Below are positions 56,165 to 63,617 of a stretch of DNA of 64,000 nt, one piece after another. The stretch's first letter is position 1; each line of letters starts with the position of its first letter. Source of the stretch: Halochromatium sp. (lineage in GTDB: Bacteria > Pseudomonadota > Gammaproteobacteria > Chromatiales > Chromatiaceae); NCBI GenBank assembly GCA_010912705.1, contig POWB01000010.1, forward strand, positions 62,001 to 126,000, read 5' to 3'. The notes beneath the pieces are model-generated. The model had not been told where the DNA came from. It saw nothing but the letters and a program-made list of their open reading frames with translations, and did not search any database. The position numbers were made by a program, and so were the translations under genes.

Positions 56165-56614
56165 TCAGGTGCGAGGGCGTTGGCCGCCGCCGCGTCGCTT
56201 GATGCACTTCAGATAGGCCTTGGGGCGGAAGTCGCGCTGGTCGCGCTGGATCTTCCAGATCTCCTCGGCTAGGCAGTCAAGCATGCGGTGTTCGGCTTCA
56301 TGTACGTCACCGAGGCAGTGGGCGATCATGCCCTGATAGAGCTGCCGGATGCCGGCTGGCCGATCGGTCGTGATCTGCTCCTGCAGGGCAATATGCAGCG
56401 CCATGTGGAGAAAAGGGTTGCTCTCACCGCCCTCGGGGAGCCACTCGCGGCCGAGTGCGGCCTCGCCCTGCTCGAGCAGGCTGTGATACTCGGGGTGCTG
56501 CTCGGCAACCTCGACGATCTGCCGCTCGACGGGCTCGAGGGGCTCACCGGTTTGCGCTTTGCGCCAGGCCCTGAGATAGGCTTGGCGGAGCTGGTCGCGA
56601 TCTTGACTGAACAT
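56165..56614 (-). CDS. DUF1841 family protein
   Basis: 149 residues from ATG 56614. Begins MFSQDRDQLRQAYLRAWRKA and contains HPEYHSLLEQGEAAL, ESNPFLHMALHIALQEQI and HEAEHRMLDCLAEEIW, as in the DUF1841 proteins of proteobacteria. The His and Glu residues on helices suggest a DinB-like or metal-binding bundle, but the function is unknown. A continuous frame joins it to nth because of a deletion there; the proper start is the internal ATG. Confidence 0.85.
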   Translation of the reverse strand: MFSQDRDQLRQAYLRAWRKAQTGEPLEPVERQIVEVAEQHPEYHSLLEQGEAALGREWLPEGGESNPFLHMALHIALQEQITTDRPAGIRQLYQGMIAHCLGDVHEAEHRMLDCLAEEIWKIQRDQRDFRPKAYLKCIKRRGGGQRPRT

Positions 56615-56634
56615 GGGCCTCTGGTTGCCTGGTG

Positions 56635-57211
56635 CTAAGTGTCGGCGGTGTCGGCTGGCGTCTTCTGCTGGTACTCGCAGAGGTCTGCGATCGGGCAGGA
56701 ATGGCGTCGGCACTAGGCGCAGGAGTCGCTGCTCGACCGCTAAGGGGGTTTTTCCAGGGGCGATACCGGTGCGATTGGCGACCCGAAAGATATGCGTATC
56801 GACGGCGATGGTCGGCTCGCCGAAGGCGGTATTCAAGACCACGTTGGCGGTCTTGCGGCCGACGCCTGGTAAGGCCTCCAGTGCAGCGCGATCGCGAGGA
56901 ACCTCGCCCCCATGCGCTTCGACGAGCCTGCGGCAGGTGGCGATGATGTGCTTGGCCTTGCTATTAAACAGGCCAATGGTGCGGATATGCGCCTTGAGGC
57001 CGTCTTCGCCGAGCGCCAGGATCGCGGCTGGGGTATTGGCGACCGCGAACAGCGGCTCGGTGGCCTTGTTGACGCCCTTATCGGTCGCCTGCGCCGAGAG
57101 GATGACGGCGATCAGCAGCTCGAAGGTGGAGCTGTAACGCAGCTCGGTGGTCGGCGCTGGGTTGGCCTGGCGCAGCCGCTCGAAGATCGCCCAGCGTTTT
57201 GCTTTATTCAC
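56635..57211 (-). pseudogene. nth: Endonuclease III gene with a deletion and frameshift near the 3' end
   Basis: Endonuclease III removes oxidised pyrimidines from DNA. Residues 1-168 are normal: helix-hairpin-helix ALPGVGRKTANVVLN with the catalytic K120 and VDTHIFRVANR with D138. After RLLRLVP the region expected to hold HHWLILHGRYTC and the first two iron-sulfur cysteines is missing. The true C-terminus (HSCPIADLCEYQQK then a stop at 56635-56637) continues in the +1 frame. About 70-75 nt are lost and the frame shifts, so the 4Fe-4S cluster cannot form. The original frame runs on into the DUF1841 gene. Either the gene is recently inactivated, or the sequence has an assembly error here. Confidence 0.85.
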
Positions 57212-57242
57212 GCTGGATGTTAGATGCTAGATAAATGTTAGA

Positions 57243-57297
57243 GACGCTAGATAGACGCTAGATAGACGCTAGATAGACGCTAGATAGACGTTAGACG
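57243..57297. repeat. 11-bp tandem array between V-ATPase D and nth
   Basis: GACGCTAGATA is repeated four times perfectly (57243-57286) and a fifth, degenerate copy contains the stop codon of the V-ATPase subunit D gene (57291-57293). Confidence 0.9.
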
Positions 57298-57914
57298 ACG
57301 GCCCGCTCGCGCAGTACCTTCACCTGGAATAGTGTGTTGCGCTCTTCTTCTTCCAGCGCGGATTGGATGAAATGGATGCTGCGCTGATAGAGCGGGATGA
57401 TGTTGTACTTGAGCGCATTGACGCGCTTTTGCGCCTTACGCTGTTCTTCCATCAGCCGATAGAGCGCGATCTCGACCTCGCCTAGTCGGGCCAAGAGGAC
57501 GGCGGCCTCGGCAAGGTGCTCGCGCGTATTGTCGAAGCTGGCGTCGGTGCCGAGCAGGCCGGCTGGCTTCATCGGCAACCGCTCAGCGGTGACGGCCGGA
57601 TACTCAACGCCGAGTGAGCGTCGCGGCAGGATATCGACCCGCAGTCCTGGCGCGGCACCGAGCGCGGCTTGATTCAAGCCACGACTGCCCATGCGCAGAT
57701 GCGTGATACCGAGGCAGCGATAGGCCTCGGCGAGCCCTCGCTCGGCATCCTCGCGCAGCTGTCGGTATTCGCCGATGCGCTCGTAGACCAAGCGGGTAAG
57801 CAGCTCGCGCTTGCGTTCGAGCAGGTCATGACCCTCCTCGAGAAACTTCGCCTGCTTCTTGAGTGACAGCAGGGTGTTCTTGGTCGGTGGGACCTTGAGC
57901 ACTTGTTGGGCCAT
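57291..57914 (-). CDS. V-type ATP synthase subunit D (orphan copy)
   Basis: 207 residues, full length. The long N-terminal helix carries VPPTKNTLLSLKKQAKFLEE, then LLERKRELLTRLVYERIGE and the C-terminal helix AQKRVNALKYNIIPLYQRSI, IHFIQSALEEEERNTLFQVK, both typical of V/A-type subunit D. This subunit is the central rotor shaft, working with subunit F inside the A3B3 head. None of the other V-ATPase genes is in the window; upstream is a sugar kinase and downstream a damaged nth. The gene is therefore separate from its complex here. Confidence 0.9.
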   Translation of the reverse strand: MAQQVLKVPPTKNTLLSLKKQAKFLEEGHDLLERKRELLTRLVYERIGEYRQLREDAERGLAEAYRCLGITHLRMGSRGLNQAALGAAPGLRVDILPRRSLGVEYPAVTAERLPMKPAGLLGTDASFDNTREHLAEAAVLLARLGEVEIALYRLMEEQRKAQKRVNALKYNIIPLYQRSIHFIQSALEEEERNTLFQVKVLRERAVV

Positions 57915-57982
57915 GGCGTCGACTGCTCCGTGGAACGAGGCGGGACTGGTATTTGACCCTAGAGGTTACCTGCAAGCGCCCA

Positions 57983-59416
57983 TTATGACAAAGACGAGCG
58001 TCTCTGGCTGCAGGGGCTGTGCTCATCATCGCCACGCGCGAGAAGCGCTGCCCCGTAAGCGGCCTCTTGCTGCCGGGCGCGTTGAATCGGCAGGCCCAGC
58101 ACACGGGCGCGGATGGCGCTCCAGACTGGGTTTTGGGCGCCGCCGCCGCTGCTCAGGATGCGTGTTGGGGCTGGGGCACCGAGTGCTTGCAAGCGCTGAT
58201 AACCGGCGTGCTCAATCTGGGCCATGCCTTCGAATAGCCCGGCCAAGAATAGGCTGTCGTCAGCCGGTCGTGGTCTCATGCGTGGCGCCAGCTCAGGATC
58301 GGCAATCGGAAACCGCTCGCCGCGGCGTGGCAGCGGATAGTAATCGAGTCCGGTCGCCTGCCTGGGGTCGATGCCTGCGCTGAGTCGACGTAGCTCGGCA
58401 TCGTCGAACTGTTGCCGCAGTACGGCGCCGCCGCTGTTCGATGCGCCACCGACCAGCCACAGATGGCCGAGCCGATGGCTATAGACCCCGCTGGCGGCGT
58501 CGCTGACAGCGCGATCCGAGATCAGCTTCAGGACCAGCGTCGAGCCTAGGCTAGTCACCGCATCACCCGGCGCTCGCACCCCGGCTGCCAAGGTTGCGGC
58601 GGTGCTGTCGGTGGTGCCGGCGCAGATACGCAGCGTTTGGGGGAGTCCGCATGCGGCCGCCACCCTTGGGTAAATCGGTCCGAGATCGGTGCCGGGTGCC
58701 TGACAGGCCGGGAGCTGCACGGGCCTGAGATCCATCGCCAATAGCCAGGGCGGATAGGCTAGCCGCTGTGGATCGAAGCCCAGCTTGAGACCGTTGTTCC
58801 AATCGCTGTCGCCAAACTGGTTGCGCAGCCGGCCGCTGATCCAGTCCGCCTGATGCAGGGCGAGGGCAGGCTGGCTTGGCTGCAAATGTCGGCGTAGGTA
58901 CAGCAGCTTGGCCAACGAGGCGCTCGGTCCGCGGGCGGCTGAATCGGTCGGTGCTCGCTCGGCAACCTGCTGTGCCTCGCTGAGCGCGCGCGTATCGTTG
59001 TACATCAGCGCCGGGGTGAGCGGCTCGCCAGCAGCTGTGCAGAGCAGGAGGCTGGCCGAGGTGCCGTCGACGCAGAGCGCTTGTGGACGATAGTGATGGA
59101 GATCGTCGCTGAGCTTGCCCAGCACGTCCAGTACGGCCTGCCACCAGTGCTCAGGGTCTTGCTCGACCGCGCGGCTGTCGTCGGGCCGGCTGCGGGTCGC
59201 CACTGTCGTCGGCTGCCCTGTCGTGCTGTGCGCGGTCACGGGCTGCTCGGTCGTGGGGCGCTCGGTTAGGCGATGATCGGCTAGGCGAGGCTTGGTCTTG
59301 GCGGTGGGCAGCGCGGATTTGGCCAAGGCAATCTGCTGCCCGGCTTGGTCGATGGCGAGGGCGCGGCAGCCGGAGGTGCCGAGATCAAGCCCGATCCAGC
59401 AGGGGATAACCGTCAT
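57983..59416 (-). CDS. FGGY-family sugar kinase (D-ribulose kinase-like)
   Basis: 477 residues, actin-like ATPase fold. N-terminal GLDLGTSGCRALAID and EHWWQAVLD; catalytic-type VDGTSASLLLC and QADWISGRL; nucleotide-binding CAGTTDSTAATLAAGVRAPG, TSLGSTLVLKLIS and SSGGGAQNPVWSAI. The GSTLVLK segment resembles the single-substrate D-ribulose kinases of cyanobacteria and plants (SePSK/XK-1), so D-ribulose is the best guess, not proven. A Thr/Gln-rich insertion (~38-85, e.g. TTEQPVTAHSTTGQPTT) is unusual and may be a repeat expansion. queF ends 5 bp upstream. Confidence 0.8.
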   Translation of the reverse strand: MTVIPCWIGLDLGTSGCRALAIDQAGQQIALAKSALPTAKTKPRLADHRLTERPTTEQPVTAHSTTGQPTTVATRSRPDDSRAVEQDPEHWWQAVLDVLGKLSDDLHHYRPQALCVDGTSASLLLCTAAGEPLTPALMYNDTRALSEAQQVAERAPTDSAARGPSASLAKLLYLRRHLQPSQPALALHQADWISGRLRNQFGDSDWNNGLKLGFDPQRLAYPPWLLAMDLRPVQLPACQAPGTDLGPIYPRVAAACGLPQTLRICAGTTDSTAATLAAGVRAPGDAVTSLGSTLVLKLISDRAVSDAASGVYSHRLGHLWLVGGASNSGGAVLRQQFDDAELRRLSAGIDPRQATGLDYYPLPRRGERFPIADPELAPRMRPRPADDSLFLAGLFEGMAQIEHAGYQRLQALGAPAPTRILSSGGGAQNPVWSAIRARVLGLPIQRARQQEAAYGAALLARGDDEHSPCSQRRSSLS

Positions 59417-59421
59417 ATCGA

Positions 59422-59811
59422 TCAGGGGAGCGCAACAGCCGCCGCTGCCTGCCAGCCGGTCGCACGGTGCTCGGCAACGACCGTGGTGTAGATGCCACCG
59501 CGGACGTTGAACTCAGCGGTCAGCCGCATGAATCTCGGTGCGGTGGCTTGGACCAGGTCGGTCAGGATGCGGTTGGTGACAGCCTCATGGAAACCGCCCT
59601 CGTCGCGATAGGACCAGACGTAGAGCTTCAGTGATTTCAGCTCGACGCAGGTCGCCTCTGGTACGTATTCCAGGGTCAGCTCGGCAAAGTCTGGCTGGCC
59701 GGTCTTGGGGCATAAGCAGGTGAACTCGGGCACGCGGATACGGATTGTATAGTCGCGCTCGGGCTGCGGGTTGGGGAAGGTCTCCAGTGCTTGGCTGGGT
59801 TGAGTCGCCAT
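59422..59811 (-). CDS. queF: NADPH-dependent 7-cyano-7-deazaguanine reductase (unimodular QueF)
   Basis: 129 residues. Reduces preQ0 to preQ1 in queuosine biosynthesis. The catalytic C34 lies in [12 protein letters not shown], followed by Asp41, [20 protein letters not shown] (NADPH/substrate residues with the His-Glu pair) and [12 protein letters not shown]. The short, one-domain type as in Bacillus. First in the minus-strand run with the kinase. Confidence 0.93.
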   Translation of the reverse strand: MATQPSQALETFPNPQPERDYTIRIRVPEFTCLCPKTGQPDFAELTLEYVPEATCVELKSLKLYVWSYRDEGGFHEAVTNRILTDLVQATAPRFMRLTAEFNVRGGIYTTVVAEHRATGWQAAAAVALP

Positions 59812-60197
59812 CGTATCAGTGTCTCCAAGATTGGCTGGTGTGGGTGCGGAAGTATAGGGCCAATATTGTTACTGTATCTGTGGGCCTGATCAGCTAGCCT
59901 GATCGGTCGTCATGCTCTGTAGCCTGGATAGTTCATAAATCTCACGCGAAGGCGCGAAGGCGCGAAGTAAACCAATCACTTGGACAGGTTTTTGTGACCT
60001 GACGGATCGTTTGCGACAAACAGGCACTCAGGTCAACTGTTGGCCGCAAGATCCGTCTTCTTCGTGTTCTTCGTCTTCTTCGCGACTTCGCGGCTTCGCG
60101 TGAAACATTCGGGTTAGTAAGGCTAGGAGCATTGGCCATTTCCCGGGTCGCTGGGACCACTTGAGTCTCTGGGACCATCAACCAAGCTAAGACACTC
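59812..60197. repeat. Intergenic inverted repeat, arms 59942-59967 and 60078-60103
   Basis: Two 26-nt arms of the TCACGCGAAGGCGCGAAG type are inverted with respect to each other with two mismatches, 110 bp apart. They may form a stem or be a decayed repeat pair. The rest of the 386-bp gap between queF and the decarboxylase gene shows nothing recognised. Confidence 0.7.
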
Positions 60198-61037
60198 ATG
60201 CAACGCAAGACACTCATGCAACCAAAGAAATCGTCCCTATGCCTTCGGTCTCGCAGCATTGGCGCCTTGCTCTGCATGCTGCTCACCGGCAGTCTGTTGG
60301 CCGAGGAGCGCCGCGATGAGGTGCTCTACCAGGTCTCGACCATCGATGCCCTGCTCGCTGGTGTCTATGACAGCGCCGCCAGCCTGGGCGATCTGCTCAA
60401 GCAGGGCGATTTCGGTATTGGCACCTTTGATGCCCTAGACGGTGAGTTGATCGCGCTTGATGGGGTGGTCTATCAGGCCGCGAGCGATGGGCAGATCAGA
60501 CGCATGCCGGCCGAGACCGGAACGCCCTTCATGGCGGTGACCTGGTTTGCGCCAGATCAGGTGTTTGCGTTCAGTGATCCGGTCGATTTCGAGGCTTTCA
60601 AAGCACAGCTCGAGCAACGCTTTCCGAGCCGCAATATGATCTACGCGATCAAGGCCGAGGCTCGCTTTGCGCAGATCCGCTATCGCAGCGTGCCGCGTCA
60701 ACAGAAGCCCTATGCGCCGCTCGCGGAGGTCACGCGCGAGCAACTGTTGTTTGAGCAGCGGGACATCGATGGCACCTTGGTCGGCTTTTGGTGCCCCAGT
60801 TTCGTCGAGGGGATCAACGTGCCTGGGTTCCATCTGCATTTCCTCTCCGCGGATCGTGCTCACGGCGGCCACGTTCTTGACTTTAGTATGGTGCATGGCA
60901 GCGTTGAGCTTGATGATACCAGCGGTTGGGAGATCGCACTGCCGACCATCTCGGGATACCTGGATGCCAATCTCGACAGTGATCGCAGTGCCGAGCTGCA
61001 TGCGGTCGAGCGGGGTGGACCTCGCCAGCAAGATTGA
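60198..61037 (+). CDS. Exported acetolactate decarboxylase-like enzyme
   Basis: 279 residues (start 60198, or 60216 after an 18-bp-period repeat that duplicates the ATG context). It has a signal peptide (IGALLCMLLTGSLLA), then the acetolactate decarboxylase fold: QVSTIDALLAGVYDSAASLG, FGIGTFDALDGELIALDG and the zinc site HLHFLSADRAHGGH, in which the three His have the spacing of the BudA/AlsD site (H-x-H then 10 residues then H). The enzyme makes acetoin from 2-acetolactate. A periplasmic location is odd for this cytosolic metabolite. No acetolactate synthase gene is nearby. Confidence 0.85.
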   Translation: MQRKTLMQPKKSSLCLRSRSIGALLCMLLTGSLLAEERRDEVLYQVSTIDALLAGVYDSAASLGDLLKQGDFGIGTFDALDGELIALDGVVYQAASDGQIRRMPAETGTPFMAVTWFAPDQVFAFSDPVDFEAFKAQLEQRFPSRNMIYAIKAEARFAQIRYRSVPRQQKPYAPLAEVTREQLLFEQRDIDGTLVGFWCPSFVEGINVPGFHLHFLSADRAHGGHVLDFSMVHGSVELDDTSGWEIALPTISGYLDANLDSDRSAELHAVERGGPRQQD

Positions 61038-61048
61038 TGGGTAAAACG

Positions 61049-61100
61049 GATCGGCAAGACCGATCGGCAAGACCGATCGGCAAGACCGATCAGCAAGACG
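61049..61100. repeat. 13-bp tandem array spanning the GNAT gene stop
   Basis: GATCGGCAAGACC repeats three times perfectly and a fourth with two mismatches. The fourth copy contains the stop codon (61090-61092) of the GNAT gene, so the array touches its C-terminus. Confidence 0.9.
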
Positions 61101-62055
61101 GGTCTGTCTTTGGCGCAATCCAGGCATAGAGACTGCGCTTAGCATAGTCGTGAAAGCCCAGCTGTTGGTAGAGCCGAAGGGCTAGATGATTGCGGGTATC
61201 CACGGAAAGGAGCAGTCGCTCGGCGCCGTGACAGGCCGCCCGGCTCAGGGCCTCGATGACCAACTGCCGCCCCAGGCCATGGCCACGCCAGCCTGGTGTT
61301 ACTCCCATATAGATTAGCTCCCAGCAGCTGGTTTGTGGATGTGGTGCCATTAACAATAGGCCTGCATCCTCTGCTCTGTAGCGTAGGATGCACCAATGCT
61401 CGGGGCTGTACTGTCCTTGGTGGCGGAAGCCCTCGATCGCTTGCCAAGGTGATAGCACATCGCTCAGGCCGGGGCAGTCCAACGAACTGTCCTGGATCTT
61501 TGACAGGATCGACTCCAGCCGTGGCGAAGGTAATTGGCCGATGGACTCAAAGCGCAGCTCGGCTGCCGATGTTGTCTCCTTTTCCGGCTGCTCTCGCCCA
61601 ATTTGCGCCTGGAGATAGCGCAGGTCGACCAGGGGCGGGAAGCCGTTGTCGCGCAGTAACAAGGCTGCATCCGTATCTATCGTATCGATCACCGCCTGGA
61701 CCAGATTAAAGCCCTGACTGGCTGCCCAGCATCGAGCGCCATGCAAGAGCATTGCTCCCCACTGTGAGCTATCAACTGGCAGCCATAGCCGCGCTGTGTT
61801 GCCTGGCTGAGGCTGCACCCAGATCGCCGCTGCAGGGCCGATGGGACCGGGGACGATCATGAGCCCCTGCCAGTCCGGCTCCGGCTGATCAGCTAAACTG
61901 TTGATGGCTTCGACCAATTCGGCGAGGCCGCTCGGCTCATCCGCTGCGGCCAGCAGCCTGAGTGCATGGACTCGCCAAGGGGCAGGGCAACAGATGACTC
62001 TGTCGTCGGGCCATGGCTTGTTGATGCTGTCCGCAGATCGATTAGCGCGCTGCAT
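61090..62055 (-). CDS. GNAT-family N-acetyltransferase
   Basis: 321 residues from ATG 62055; a longer frame upstream overlaps the ZipA-like gene and is not protein-like. The C-terminal half (~165-321) is a GNAT domain: IYMGVTPGWRGHGLGRQLVI has the Q/RxxGxG acetyl-CoA loop, followed by LLLSVDTRNHLALRLYQQLG, FHDYAKRSLYAW. The N-terminal half may be a second, degenerate acyltransferase domain (ARLWLPVDSSQWGAMLLHGA). Substrate unknown. Confidence 0.75.
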   Translation of the reverse strand: MQRANRSADSINKPWPDDRVICCPAPWRVHALRLLAAADEPSGLAELVEAINSLADQPEPDWQGLMIVPGPIGPAAAIWVQPQPGNTARLWLPVDSSQWGAMLLHGARCWAASQGFNLVQAVIDTIDTDAALLLRDNGFPPLVDLRYLQAQIGREQPEKETTSAAELRFESIGQLPSPRLESILSKIQDSSLDCPGLSDVLSPWQAIEGFRHQGQYSPEHWCILRYRAEDAGLLLMAPHPQTSCWELIYMGVTPGWRGHGLGRQLVIEALSRAACHGAERLLLSVDTRNHLALRLYQQLGFHDYAKRSLYAWIAPKTDPSC

Positions 62056-62159
62056 CGGAGGCAACCATGGCTTGCACCGGGCTTCGTTGTGGCGAGTGGA
62101 CTTGAATGGAAGAAAGGGCTTGTTTCTGCAACAATAGTGTATCTGGGGAGGAGGAAGTG

Positions 62160-62765
62160 ATGACTGAAACGAGCCTTGCCATCCTGTTAGCTGCCGCAGC
62201 CTTAGTATTGGGGCTGATCGCACTGGCCATCTTCTACTTTTCTGTGGTTAAGCGCGGCGATGAAGACGAGAATGCCAAGGCGGGAGAGTCGGCTGAGTCA
62301 GCGAGCCTGGGGCAGACCCAATCCGATGGCCCGGGCAAGCGCGCCTTACACAAAAAGAAGGGCGTAGACAAGACGCAGCGCTATCTCTTCGTCGTGTTTG
62401 ATGAGCCAGGGCCGGAAACGAATCGAGCCCTCGGGCAGTTACTGCAAGAGACAAAGGCATTCTATGAAGCAGCACTCGGCATCTATCACATTCCACCGGG
62501 ACCAGAAGGCTATCCGCTGACCGTCGCCAATGCCTCCTCACCAGGCACCCTGCCGCCACTGCATCAGAGTGACAATGAGCATCCGCCCGTGCAGGGTGTA
62601 TCGATCCTGATCAAGTTTATCAACTCGCGCAGCTTGTCACGCAGCCCAGAGACGATGATCGGCTTTACCCGACGGGTCGCCGATCTTGGCGGGAGCATCT
62701 TAGACGTCGAGCACAATCCGGTGACCGACGAGATGCTTGGTGCACTGCACCCTGATGCGGATTGA
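62160..62765 (+). CDS. ZipA-like membrane protein (second ZipA-fold copy)
   Basis: 201 residues from ATG 62160 (GGGAGGAGGAAG just upstream). One N-terminal membrane helix (LAILLAAAALVLGLIALAIFY), a short charged linker (~30-65) and a C-terminal domain (~70-200). This shows ZipA FtsZ-binding-domain traits: IYHIP in the position of ZipA IYHRHN, LTVANASSPGTLPP (ZipA: FSMANLVNPGTFPF), QGVSILIKFIN, and a final helix-strand ETMIGFTRRVADLGGSILDV, ITDEML-type end (VTDEMLGAL). It has a much shorter linker than the ZipA at 21924. Partner and role unknown; it stands alone. Confidence 0.65.
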   Translation: MTETSLAILLAAAALVLGLIALAIFYFSVVKRGDEDENAKAGESAESASLGQTQSDGPGKRALHKKKGVDKTQRYLFVVFDEPGPETNRALGQLLQETKAFYEAALGIYHIPPGPEGYPLTVANASSPGTLPPLHQSDNEHPPVQGVSILIKFINSRSLSRSPETMIGFTRRVADLGGSILDVEHNPVTDEMLGALHPDAD

Positions 62766-62790
62766 TCAGTTAGTGGTTAGTGGTTAGTGA
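62766..62790. repeat. Short TAGTGGT repeats between convergent genes
   Basis: AGTTAGTGGTTAGTGGTTAG shows about three 7-bp units between the ZipA-like and SprA-like genes. Confidence 0.6.
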
Positions 62791-62796
62791 TCTGTG

Positions 62797-63570
62797 TTAG
62801 GCGACACTGCGTAAGCTCGCCTGTGCGGACTCACTGCCGGTGCCCGTGGTCGCCGCAATGCGGCTGTATTCTTCGACGCGCAGATCCCGGAGGCTGGATT
62901 CTGCCGCATCATCATCATTCGCGGCGGCACCGCCTTCGCCAACAAGATTGGCCGCTTCTGTTTGCTGTTGGCTCAGCTCGAGCTGGGCCATGAGCAAGTA
63001 TTGGCGTGCGCGTGCAGCGACTTGATAGTCGGTTGGTGAGGGCTCGGCAGGCGCTAAGGCGGCACTGATGACGACATTCATCTTCTCGATCGTGGCTCGG
63101 GGGTCGCCCGTGACTGGTCCGTAGTCAACCGATACCTCGCCCGCGACGGCGTAACGCTGGCCATCAGGGCCGATCTCATACTGGAACTGTGCCCCACCGG
63201 TATAGGCGCCGCCGGCAATCTGATGGGCAAGCTCATGCTGGCGCACCTCGCGATCGGTCTGTTTGAGCTGATCGAGCAAACGCAGCTCTTGCGGTGAGAG
63301 CTGCTCCGCGAGGGCGTTGTTTTGTGGCTTACTGGCGCTGTCACCTGCAGTGACGCGGGCAGGGGCTTCGTCCTCAGTTGGTCGGACTGACTGACTCGGG
63401 CTGGGCTCGCCTCCTCCAGTCGGCCGCACTGGCTGGCCTTGGCTTGTCTGGCCTTTGGCGGCCTCAACGCTCGTGCGCCAGGCCGCTGCCGCGGCCATTC
63501 CGCTGCCGTTAGCCGTACTCCCGGCAGTGGTGAGCAGAGGGATAGGGCTGACAGCGGAGGTTGTGATCAC
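62797..63570 (-). CDS. SprA-like putative metalloprotease
   Basis: 257 residues. Ala/Gly-rich disordered N-terminus (~1-85), then the conserved domain with the zinc motif HELAHQIAGGAYTGGAQFQY, followed by IGPDGQRYAVAGEVSVDYG, as in the SprA-related family (PF12118). Later part: PRATIEKMNVVISAALAPAE and helices. The family is often near chemotaxis or motility genes; the neighbour here is a chemoreceptor. Cleavage substrate unknown. Confidence 0.75.
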   Translation of the reverse strand: MITTSAVSPIPLLTTAGSTANGSGMAAAAAWRTSVEAAKGQTSQGQPVRPTGGGEPSPSQSVRPTEDEAPARVTAGDSASKPQNNALAEQLSPQELRLLDQLKQTDREVRQHELAHQIAGGAYTGGAQFQYEIGPDGQRYAVAGEVSVDYGPVTGDPRATIEKMNVVISAALAPAEPSPTDYQVAARARQYLLMAQLELSQQQTEAANLVGEGGAAANDDDAAESSLRDLRVEEYSRIAATTGTGSESAQASLRSVA

Positions 63571-63617
63571 TGTTTGATCCTCAATGCAGATTGAGAACCT
63601 GAGTGTTGGTCAGGTCA

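Noticed and set aside
56165-57211. A 348-aa Nth-DUF1841 fusion protein
   Set aside because: The joining segment (TPFLPDRRPLRV onward) is the out-of-frame reading of the normal Nth C-terminus, whose end is seen in the +1 frame. DUF1841 has its own ATG. It is a consequence of a deletion, not an evolved fusion.
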